Of a DNA stretch of 27,163 nucleotides, positions 18,934 to 27,163 are shown one piece after another. The position numbers and the translations under genes were made by a program. The DNA is from Silene noctiflora (taxonomy: Eukaryota; Streptophyta; Magnoliopsida; Caryophyllales; Caryophyllaceae): the NCBI GenBank assembly GCA_009801015.1, contig VHZZ01000022.1, positions 87,936 to 115,098 on the forward strand. Direction: 5' to 3'. Each line of letters begins with the position of its first letter. Position 1 is the stretch's first letter. Under the pieces are notes generated by a model, which was not told the origin of the DNA, made no database searches, and worked only from the letters and a program-made list of their open reading frames with translations.

Positions 18934-19507
18934 CTAGATAGGGGAATGTAAGGTACGGCGAATGTAGGATAATGATACGAATCAGTTGGCCTGAACTCAT
19001 AGTTTTGGGTTCAAAACCAGGTTTTTTTTCATGGTTTTTTATATTTTAATAAAAAAATAAAATAAAAAAATAGGATTAATTCATAAGAATAATCCATGCT
19101 ACATCACAAATAGGATTATACATCCAGTTATATATAAGTATTGTACAACCAAGGTATAAGTATCTGAGCTTATGTGTATTTTGTCTGAGCTAATTCAAAC
19201 TTTATTTTTTTTAATGGGTAAATGGCTGAGTTCAGATACTTTCTAATAAAGTTCATATTCTTTAAAATAAAGCTCAGATACTTTATTACAAAGCTCAGAT
19301 TCAACACCGTACAACTGGTACAACTGGTGGTATAGTCCATGAATTGATGCTATATGCGTCTTCTATATTAATCTCAACTTCAGTTAACTACAAAATAAAC
19401 CACACTATTAAGTATAAACCGCACTTTTGCGAGCATTTGAATTGGGGTTGTATAATTATGGGTACGCAAGCAATTAGGAAAACCCTTAAAAAAAATTTAA
19501 CGTAATT
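18934..19507. other. Intergenic, no gene seen
   Basis: No coding signal. ATCAGTTGGCCTGAACTCAT followed by GGGTTCAAAACC at 18978-19016 is another weak tRNA-like A-box/B-box pair followed by a T run, so it may be a SINE relic. Repeated GCTCAGATACTTT and GAGTTCAGATACTTT units occur at about 19228-19300. Confidence 0.4.
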
Positions 19508-20110
19508 GCTCGTTTATGGATAAGTTTTACTCTTTTACGGACTTTTTGCCATAACCTTACCCTCCTTCTAATCAAATTCTCTCCTTTTCTCCCTCTTAAA
19601 ATTAATCAAATTACTCAATTAATAATCACAATCCTCATAAACAAATAATGATTCTTAAATCATTGATTACGTATCAAATTAAATTAAGGTTAAATAAAAT
19701 AAGTGGAATTGTGAAATTAGGATTAATGATTAAATTAGGGTTAAATAAAATAAGTGAAATTAGGGTTATGCGTGTAACCAAGGTAAAGTTCCTAACTTTT
19801 AATTGTTACAAAAACCATTATCGTCTCTCAATCGTTGTTATTCATCAATAATACAAGTTTTTAGAGGAGGAACAAATAGCAGTGTAAAAGGAGCAAGGAG
19901 TGGAAGTGAAGGTGATGACGATGATGTTAATGCCCATGAAAGGCAAGCTGAGGTCGGGAAGGGCGGTCGCAAGGTGGTGGCGGGAGTGGGGGAAAGAGGT
20001 GGTGGAATTCAAGAGGAGAATTGAATAGAGAGTTGAAAATTTGGCCCTTAAAATAAAAGGGTAAAGGGTCATTTTTGTCAATGAAAGAGTAAAACTCGTC
20101 CATGAGTATC
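19508..20110. mobile_element. TIR element of about 600 bp with a GC-richer core
   Basis: The ends are inverted repeats with mismatches: GCTCGTTTATGGATAAGTTT at 19508 and, on the other strand from 20110, CATGGACGAGTTTTACTCTT; similarity continues inward for about 40 bases. The core at about 19870-20020 is G-rich (AAGGTGGTGGCGGGAGTGGG) and has ORFs of 67-78 codons in several frames, none with recognisable content. Superfamily not determined. No clear target duplication was found. Confidence 0.5.
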
Positions 20111-20686
20111 ACCCATTTTTTAATTGTGTGCCACGTCATTTTTTACCTGAAATAAGAGGTTACAAAGTGCCCGAGTCTAATATGAGAAGATAGGTAATTT
20201 TGAGAAGACGAGCTATAGGTTGGATTGTTCATGTTAAATAACCCTAAAAAATATCAGAGAACCGCGTTACAGAAATTATCAACAAAAACAACGCAAAATT
20301 GGAGAAAAACACTAGCACTCGCACAACAGCAGCTCCGGCGTTGTTTTAGAGACGGCATTCAATCAAACCAACAGAGAATAAACTTAACTTGGAGCATCGC
20401 GTCAACAGAAGGCATACACAGTTAAGTCGGATATTTAGATTCTTACACTCCATTCCCAGGTTCTTCCATAGTACAAAAATTACATTTTATCTACACGTAA
20501 ATGACAAATTAACCTGGCAAGAATAAATTCCTTATCCTTCACAATCATAAGAACAACACAGTCCTAATAAGCATCTCACTTGGTACAGTCAGTCGCGCAA
20601 TGAGTGGTGAATCGATAAGACATGCTCCTGAACCTTCTCACCCAATTTAATTGGTAAAGCTCCAAGGAGGAAAGGCGGTACCTTTG
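20111..20686. other. 3' flank of the VAP4 gene, no other gene supported
   Basis: The part just below 20686 is probably the 3' UTR of the minus-strand VAP4 gene. I see no perfect AATAAA signal on the minus strand, and the 3' end is uncertain. A 66-codon plus ORF at 20225-20425 rich in Gln and Thr has no recognisable domain. Confidence 0.4.
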
Positions 20687-23600
20687 TTATGCTGAGTCAA
20701 CGCCTTCAACTTGCTGCCTCGCGAGGTATCTCTCTCTTCTTTCCTTCTGCAGCACAGAATGAAAAAAGAAAAAGGAAGTTATGAATTTAGGGGTGAAAGT
20801 GTAAAACAGCCCAGTAAGAAATCGTTATTGGTTCGATATGTTTTTTTTTTTTTTTTTTTTTTTTTCTGGTGTAAAGAGAGTCATACGGACAAGTTTGATA
20901 CTGCCGCTTTCAAACCATGTCAAGAGTATCACCACTCATGGCACTCAATAATTTTACCGGCTAAAAGCTAAGCTAGCTAACATCTGCCAGTAATCTTGTT
21001 ACAGTTTCTTGGCTTTTGTGCCTTAATAAAAGTACTTGTCAGAAAATGAAAAAAAGAATTAGTCTGCATTATCCAGTATTAGTTTGAATTTGAGCCGAGA
21101 GAAGCTTTAGAAGGCCAAGTAAGAATAATTAGAAACAGAATCAGAAATAGAATCGTGTCCTGTGAGATAGAAACTGACCCATTCATCAATAACAAGTCCT
21201 TCACCAATGATCTTGGGACCAATGTTCTCTACAGGCTTCTTTCGTGATTCGAGCTCAGCTTCTGCCTCAGCCAATCGACGGTTTAATTTGTCAAGAGCCT
21301 ACACAAACCAGGAAAAAAAAAGCAAAACTAATCAAGGGGCAGCTCTTAATTACTTCGTTGTTCGCTGTGTTTTTAGAAAGAGTGCAATTTTAAACAACCT
21401 GGAAAAAAAAAAGCAGGTAAAAGACAGGACTTACCGCACTGGGACGCTCGACATCTAGAAAAATAACACGAAGTATCTGCTCTACAGCTACTTGATCCTT
21501 CTGCTCATCAAACTGTACAGAACAGGCACATGAAAAGTCTTTGAAATGTTGATCAGAATGCACTCGTTTTACATCTCAGTAAAGAGAAACTACACTTCAG
21601 GGAGAAATATATGGCAATTGAGGGCGTAAAATGCACGAGGAGATAATTCTTGAAACTCTATTTCCTTAGGCGGACAGTCAAAATAGAGCTACTTGATAAT
21701 ATGACATGAAACAAATAAACAGAACATGTTGAAAAAAACGTCACACAAGAAAAAGGAAATGAAATATTAATGGTGTCACGATGAGGGCGTAAAGACGATA
21801 GACGCACCATTTCAGGAACGTAGTCCATAGGTCCTTTCACTTTCAGGCTCATTATCTTGAACTTCACCTTGCTCTTCTGCTCTGACAATGGTTTCTCATT
21901 GTTCTCAGGATGCTCCACAAACTTGAAAACTAGCCAAATCCATATAGAAGAATGATATGATTTAATATTTTAGAGGATGAAAGACCAGCTATGAGCCTAT
22001 GATGATAGAAATTGAACTGTTTACAACGAAATGAACTTTACCAGTTGCTATGAGGCTCTCGCCAGGAGCAAGAATGGCTCCAGGAGGACGCATAAAACAA
22101 CTCTTTGGTGCAGTCGTTTGAAACTGAAGAAAATAATAAATTTGTTAGGATATATGAAAAGCTTCATACCAATTGACAGTAAGTAACTCATGTAATTTGG
22201 TACAAATGCCTACAAATCTATTTAAACATTATTGTGCTTCTTTCTATTGTGAAGTACCGGTCCTTCGATGGAGTTCTTTCATCTGAGATCATTCGAAAAT
22301 AGCCTCTTTACGTTGCTAACACATGGGTAAGGCTGCGTACATCCGACCCCCGCACCCTCCTTGCGGGAACCACTGAGGCACTATGGAATGTTGTCGTTGT
22401 TTGTGATTACTCCCTCCATGGGACTTATCACACCCATTTTACTTTGATGGTCAAAATATTTGGACTTCAATAGAAATATTTTGCAAAATATGCAAGAGTT
22501 CAAATTTCCAACTTTTTCAAGATTGGTAATATGAAGATAGCTGCTTCGGCAAAAGAAATGACAATTTTTACAATGCATTTCTACTTATGTTTGGAGAAAA
22601 ATGATCATAAATTTGGGATTGATGAAGTACTAAAGTACCAGTACCACCACATAACTCAATAACCGTAGAATGAATGAACAATAGAGTGTACACGTTTCTG
22701 GTTAGCAAACTCACTAGAATTAGATCCATACCTTGAAGGCTACATGGGACTTGCTTGTATTTTTAATCTTTATGGCACTTTTAACCTGCTTGCCAGGCTC
22801 ATCTATAACCAAAACAATTTTTAGAATAAAATTAGGTCAAGTGAGTAGCTGGATATGACATAAAACAAAACAAAAAACGGAATAAGCTGAAAACAGTTAC
22901 ATCACCCAAGAAACAGAAAAGCAAGTGTTGGCGTCACTACTCAAACTGAAGTCTAGAGAATGTGCATAGTAAAAGAATTCCACTTCGTCTTATACGGACA
23001 TCCTAAGTCCTAACCCTTGCCCTTTCAACTCTGGCTTTGTGACAACGATTATGTGGCCGCAATCTGAAGCCCTAAGTAGCTTACTAGCTTATGATCTTGA
23101 GACTACAGACTACATAAGACCATCACTAACTCACCAAATAAGATAGTACGACCCATGGTGGCAATACCAACAATTAGCAAGGAATCTACAATAGCACAGT
23201 AGACGAGAAGAAGGATTTTCTTTAAATGATGATTTTAGAAAGGAATTCCCTATCGTCCTTTTGTATCTTTGAAATTTGGATAAGTGAACACCTCTTCCTT
23301 GTTCTAAACCAAATACATGAAAAGACTTCTGATCTTCGATTTTGTTGATCTTTTTCTCCGTAATATTTGTCGGCTTCCATAAGTACCCGTACTTCAGTTA
23401 TGGACCATGATCTTATCCTAACTATCTCAAATTTGACAGGAGATAGTAAAGGCTTGAGAATCCACAGCACAACGCGAAGCATATGGTTAATTTTCTGGTA
23501 ACCTCAACAGAAATAGGCAAAGACTTAAGACTAACTCACTAACACATGTAATCAGTTATGAAAACGATGGTATTCTTCTATGTATCAGTTCCTATGATTA

Positions 23601-25046
23601 CATATAGCCACAAGTAAAAGGTGCACCTCTGACATGGCGGATCAAGTAGTCACTTGTAGGTTTGTAGCATGTTCCTAGCAATAGAACACCTATAAGGGCT
23701 CTAACTAGATCGACATCTAATTTCGTCTCTCATTAATCCGACTCTCGAGAGTGTGAACGATAGCCTTGTTTAATACTAGCAGTGCAACTCTAGTAGTATT
23801 TCAGAAGGAACTTAAGCGATGTCTGAGAACAAGCCTTTCACCAATTCCTTCTCAGAAGGAAAGAGTCAAAAGATGATAAGCTCTCAAGTTTAGCAAGGTC
23901 ATGAAGCAAGGTCATGAAGCAAGCTCTACCTAGAGTTAGAACTCAAGAAGTGTGCGCAAATGAAAATACAATATACGAGTATTTCCAAGAACAGTGTCTG
24001 AAGACTGAAATAACATGGGGTCGATCATTTTCCAAACTATGAAACCCAATCACTTCCTTCAATCACTAGCACACTACTAATTCAGAATTCCCATGCAAGA
24101 TCACAGTTGTAAGCTCACACTAACACGAATATCTTTAAGAAGCGTAATTATCATGACCTAACCAGAGGTGGGTACACTCTCGCAGAACACTTCACGACTA
24201 AAAACTCTGAAGTTACATAACATCCCACTCCCATTTCACCAGTAGGAACTCCAAAAATTTAGTATACTGAAGCTAGCAGCAAAAGCAGGCCACAAGCAAC
24301 ATACCATCGACTTACCGTTTAAATTATAACTATCATTAGAACAGAAGCTCTACGACTCAATCGAGGTTAAATAAAATCATCACTAATAACCCCTTAAGCA
24401 AGTCAACTCAGCATTTCATTAGACATTCTGATTATAAACCATACAGACAAGGTCCAGCCTTTGAACATCAAATAACAAAATGCTCCAAAAACATGTCACA
24501 ACTCACAACCCCATTTCCAAATCAAACTTCATCAGGCACTCCTTCCGTTCTCATTCATTTGTTTACCTTCGATTAAAATACCCCCACAAGGAATAAAAAA
24601 ACGTAAACAAATGATCAGGAGGAACGGAGGAAGAATTATCATCGTTATAAATATCATATACCTTATTTATAAGACCATCAAACCTAAACACAACATCAAA
24701 AAATGAATTCACAAATTGCACAGGCGGGTTTACAACAACATAGTGTAAAACGGATCCAAACACAACCCAGATCCATAATCATCATCCAAAACAAAACCCA
24801 CTTCCTCAAATCATCAGATCATCAAATTAAACCAAAAAAAATACAAAAAATACAAAAAAAAATCAAAAAGAGTAGAGAATATATACAGGGAAAGTAGAGC
24901 TTATTAGATGGATCAAGCCTCAAACGACGTCGTGTAGGTAACAAAGACCTTGCAACAGAAGAAACAGAGGTAATACCATTACTACTGCTACTACTATTTA
25001 ACTGGGATTGAGATGCTTCAACATTTTGCTGAGAAAAACTGTTCAT
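20687..25046 (-). CDS. VAP4: Vesicle-associated protein 4-1/4-2-like (MSP domain, VAP family)
   Basis: Seven exons on the minus strand: 25046-24887, 22802-22732, 22123-22042, 21929-21808, 21512-21435, 21298-21179 and 20746-20687. All junctions are GT..AG and the frame closes exactly at 230 aa plus TAA. Residues 1-33 are Ser/Asn/Gln-rich. The conserved SVARSLLPTRRRLRLDP lies at 29-45, and the MSP (VAP) domain runs from about 42 to 160 with EPGKQ, KNTSKSHVAFKFQTTAPKSC, MRPPG and FVEHPENNEK. ALDKLNRRLAEAEAELESRK (172-191) looks like a short coiled coil, followed by GEGLVIDEWKERRERYLARQQ at the end. The order matches Arabidopsis VAP4-type proteins as I remember them. VAP proteins bind FFAT-motif partners at ER contact sites. 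No C-terminal membrane anchor is encoded here, so ER attachment would be indirect. The donor after exon 6 (GTCAGT) is slightly non-canonical. Confidence 0.92.
20841..20865. repeat. Poly-T tract of 25 bases in VAP4 intron 6
   Basis: An uninterrupted T run on the plus strand, which is poly-A in the VAP4 transcript sense. It is length-unstable and assembly-sensitive. Confidence 0.9.
22275..22402 (+). mobile_element. SINE with angiosperm-type 3' domain, in VAP4 intron 1
   Basis: GATCATTCGAAAATAGCCTC followed by GGGTAAGGCTGCGTACATCC, GACCCCCGCACC, TGCGGGAACC and a final degenerate (GTT)n tail is the widespread 3' domain of several angiosperm SINE families. The 5' tRNA-like head is not clear, so the left border is approximate. 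It is antisense to the host gene. Confidence 0.65.
22410..22629. mobile_element. Possible eroded Stowaway-like MITE
   Basis: TA followed by CTCCCTCCATGGGACTTAT is a Stowaway-type left end. The right end (GGGATTGATGAAG then TA) is only a poor inverted match. Confidence 0.3.
23893..23922. repeat. Two-copy 15-bp tandem repeat
   Basis: GCAAGGTCATGAA occurs twice in direct succession within VAP4 intron 1. It is probably a replication-slippage duplication. Confidence 0.85.
24539..24633. mobile_element. Short Stowaway-type MITE in VAP4 intron 1
   Basis: About 95 bp that fold into one hairpin. The left arm CTCCTTCCGTTCTCATTCAT continues into TTGTTTAC. The right arm GTAAACAAATGATCAGGAGG continues into AACGGAGGAAG. 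The CTYCYTCCGTTC terminus is the Stowaway (Tc1/mariner) signature. The TA duplications at its borders are not preserved. Confidence 0.75.
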
Positions 25047-25420
25047 GGTAACTCAAAAAAAGTGAAAAGATCAAAAATTTACACTTTTTTCTTCAATTAA
25101 AACTTGATTTGATCAAAAATAGTGGGAAATTACCATACTTGGGACATAAAGTTTGATTCTTTTTGGTTAATTTAACTTAATTTATACACTATACTTTATA
25201 ATTTTATGCTTAATTTAAAGAAGTTAATTTGTATGACTTTGATTGTTGAATTAGATTAGATATTGTGTGTAATTGACTTTGAAATTTGAAAGGTTTGTTG
25301 GAGTTGAAATGGACCTTTGGATTTGGAAAAATGGTGACTTTTTCTTTGAGGTTGGGATTAGAAAGAAAGAGGGAAAAAGAGAGTCTGAAATGGCCAATGG
25401 ATGGATGGTGGGCCAACTTA
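25047..25420 (-). promoter_or_regulatory. Promoter and leader region of VAP4
   Basis: Read on the minus strand, a GGCCCA (site II-type) element lies at 25409-25414 next to an ATTGG/CCAAT sequence (25392-25400). A CT-rich stretch (25357-25390) typical of plant 5' leaders follows. A TATAAAT-like sequence occurs nearer the start codon (about 25181-25187), so two start sites are possible. Site II motifs are typical of broadly expressed genes. The reverse ORF at 25210-25416 could at most be an upstream ORF. Confidence 0.4.
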
Positions 25421-26146
25421 AAACCGTATTGTTTAAAACCGTCTTAAATTATGAGTTTTATGACAGATCAGACAATCGATTAAAATAGTCAAAGCAAAAG
25501 TTAGGAAGATTTCAATCAAAATTTATCGGAAAAAACTAATAATAATTTTTAGCTCGGAAGAAAAATTATAAATAAATGGTGTTCAACATTAAACAAATGT
25601 GTGCTCAACTTTTTAAGTTTGAACCTTCATAGTTCAAACTTCCGTTCCCTTCATCTTCCCCAAGAGCTACATGGATTTATTTATTGTTTTTTTCTTTTTA
25701 CTGGCGTAGGATGATTAAGATATGTGTTTGATCAATACTTCAATATTATGAATATTGAGATTAGAATTTGTAATCTATTATTGAAATTTTTTATCTTAAC
25801 TGATAGTTATACCATTATCAATAGAGATAGATCACCCAACATATAAGACGAATTCAATAAAGTTAAATCAAAATTTGGAATTATTAGTTGAAAGTATATT
25901 TCTATAAAAAAAATTCTGTTTTTTTTTTTTTTTAGATTGGTGTTTTCTTCAAACCAAAATAACTTCAATTAAATTAACCTTCTGTTATTAGTAAGCTTTT
26001 AAGTTTTAACTAAATGAGCATTTTTAAATACCTACTTACTTTACATAACTTGTTATGGTTAAACATTACGGTTCACGCGTGGGTCTGAGTTTGGAATTAG
26101 GAATCATACCCGGGTGGTATGGGTTTGGAATTTGATTCCTCATACC
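25421..26146. other. Intergenic, no gene seen
   Basis: AT-rich. CATACCCGGGTGGTATGGG near 26106 resembles the interior of the adjacent TIR element and may be part of a second, truncated copy. No coding signal. Confidence 0.45.
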
Positions 26147-26530
26147 TTGTGTTTGTTTCAATTTTTGGTGGAATAGGTTGAACTTCACCAAAGTTAAAAA
26201 AAAAAATCTAAAATACAACGTTAAAAATAATTGTTCTTAATATTGAAAAAATCGTGAAAATAAAGATTTGATCAAATAAATGGAAAAAAAAAAATCATTT
26301 AAAATATTCCATATTAGTTTTTTTTCATGGTTTTTGGTTTTATTATTTGATACTCATGGATATCAATCTCATACCCACCTTCTCCCTTGGGTATGAGAAA
26401 CGCATACCTCATGGGTTTGAGCCTTGAGGTATGGGTATGAAACCTCTATTTTGCCAAACAAACATTTGGTATGAGTTTGGCTCATTCCAATTCTATACCT
26501 CATACCTTTATGAGTTGAAACAAACACCCA
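26147..26530. mobile_element. TIR element (MITE-like) with CATACC/GGTATG motifs
   Basis: The ends TTGTGTTTGTTTCAA (left) and TTGAAACAAACACCCA (right) are inverted repeats. The interior has many GGTATGAG/CTCATACC units in both directions. The length of about 380 bp and lack of ORF suit a non-autonomous hAT or Harbinger element; no target duplication could be defined. Confidence 0.5.
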
Positions 26531-27108
26531 ATTGCAATTTAGACAAGTGAAAATAACTCGAGTTAGTAAATTTTATGATCACCATAGTTCAATTTATCTT
26601 AACTTTTCTCCCTTACAACTACTTCAATATTTTGGCCATTATCTCTCTGAACAAAAGTTCAGGGTTCCCCTGTCAAAATTTTAAACGTTCGTATCATCTT
26701 CACAAAATTATATGTTCATAATCTTAGCTTAAAAATTCCTGATTTAGTTATTACTAGAGTTTATAATAATGAAGTCTTTGTTAGTTTGAGTATGCACTAT
26801 TTTACATTCAATTTAGAAATTTAAAACAAAAGAATTGTACTAGGAATTGAAATTTGGAAATTTACTTTATATGACTAATGCATTCTTTTTGTATCTCATC
26901 CAAACTCGCATTTAATCACTCTATATTAAAAATAACCCGCTAACCCACAAAACTATAATAAAATAACTCATATAAAAATGTTTGCATCTAATCCAAACCC
27001 GCATTTAATCACCTCTATATGAAATCCACCATACTAACCCCTCCCAAACTTTCCAAACACGTACCCCGAATAAAATAACTCGTACAAAAACATTACCTTC
27101 TTATTCAA
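26531..27108. other. Intergenic, no gene seen
   Basis: No coding signal. Two imperfect direct copies of ATCCAAACYCGCATTTAATCAC occur near 26899 and 26992, followed in each case by a related AACCC-rich stretch, so this is a duplication of about 90-100 bp. Confidence 0.5.
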
Positions 27109-27163
27109 CAGCAATTCTCATTTGTGACGGACGTATCCGTCACAAATGAGAAGACGGGTACCA
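27109..27163. mobile_element. Mutator-type MITE, copy 4, cut off by the window end
   Basis: CAGCAATTCTCATTTGTGACG, then an inner palindrome (TCCGTCACAAATGAGA) and GACGGGTACCA, is nearly identical to the reverse complement of the right end of the 6445-6633 element. TCTC again starts 8 bases in, so the border is at 27109 and the target duplication should be CTTATTCAA (27100-27108). Confidence 0.8.

Larger units (their letters stand above)
22803..24886. other. Long intron 1 of VAP4
   Basis: A 2084-bp intron splitting the codon for Tyr54. It contains the SINE (22275-22402 lies in the following intron 2 region, see that entry), a short tandem repeat of AAGGTCATGAAGC at about 23894-23921, and a Stowaway MITE at 24539-24633. 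ORFs of 65-86 codons inside it show no domain. Confidence 0.65.

Noticed and set aside
19845..20139. Overlapping ORFs of 70-78 codons on both strands
   Set aside because: Several frames are open at once in the low-complexity core of a TIR element, and none has recognisable content.
20225..20425. 66-codon Gln/Thr-rich plus ORF
   Set aside because: No domain, no promoter or splice support, and it lies in the likely 3' flank of VAP4.
23222..23482. 86-codon minus ORF in VAP4 intron 1
   Set aside because: No homology that I recognise, and exons 1 and 2 join in frame across it.
24563..24763. 66-codon minus ORF in VAP4 intron 1
   Set aside because: It overlaps the Stowaway hairpin and intron sequence just after exon 1.
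1..27163. CRISPR array, bacterial operon, viral integrate or phage-like system
   Set aside because: No regularly spaced identical repeats, no operon-like dense coding, no viral replicase or capsid motifs; everything points to plant nuclear DNA.

Overview
This is an AT-rich stretch of nuclear DNA from a flowering plant. The genes have spliceosomal introns with GT..AG borders, and the proteins resemble well-known dicot families. The intergenic DNA is full of small plant-type transposons (Mutator-type and hAT-type MITEs, Tourist-like and Stowaway elements, a SINE, non-autonomous Helitrons). I think a eudicot is safe. Caryophyllales is only an impression, because I could not compare genomes.

Layout. 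Positions 1-7300 hold no gene I can support. They contain two Helitrons (230-1199, with a Tourist-like MITE nested inside it, and 3686-4179), a hAT MITE (2794-2962), several TIR elements and a Mutator-type MITE (6445-6633). Positions 7308-16502 are a head-to-tail tandem duplication of a hexose/H+ symporter gene of the STP1/STP12 type. Copy A has four exons (8551-13423, 525 aa). Copy B has three exons (14650-16418, 523 aa). Upstream and 3' flanking sequence was duplicated with the coding region. The copies have since diverged in structure: A has an intron 2 of about 2.6 kb and two MITEs in its promoter, while B has compact introns, lacks intron 3, and carries a three-unit tandem repeat in its promoter.

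Positions 16503-20600 are intergenic, with a complete Helitron (17199-17927), a possible small gene on the minus strand (18649-18873, 74 aa) and a TIR element of about 600 bp (19508-20110). Positions 20687-25046, minus strand, are a seven-exon gene for a VAP4-type vesicle-associated protein (MSP domain, 230 aa). Its first intron, about 2.1 kb, contains a SINE and a Stowaway MITE. Positions 25047-27163 are its promoter and further transposon-rich DNA. The window ends inside another Mutator-type MITE.

How the genes relate. The two STP copies would encode plasma-membrane monosaccharide importers with all the key transport residues, so both look functional and are candidates for regulatory rather than biochemical divergence. 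The VAP4 gene is an unrelated neighbour with a likely membrane-contact or trafficking role. I found no sign of an undescribed multi-gene system. The most interesting signals are the transposon-driven promoter differences between the STP copies, a Mutator-type MITE family defined by perfect 9-bp target duplications, and the small minus-strand ORF.
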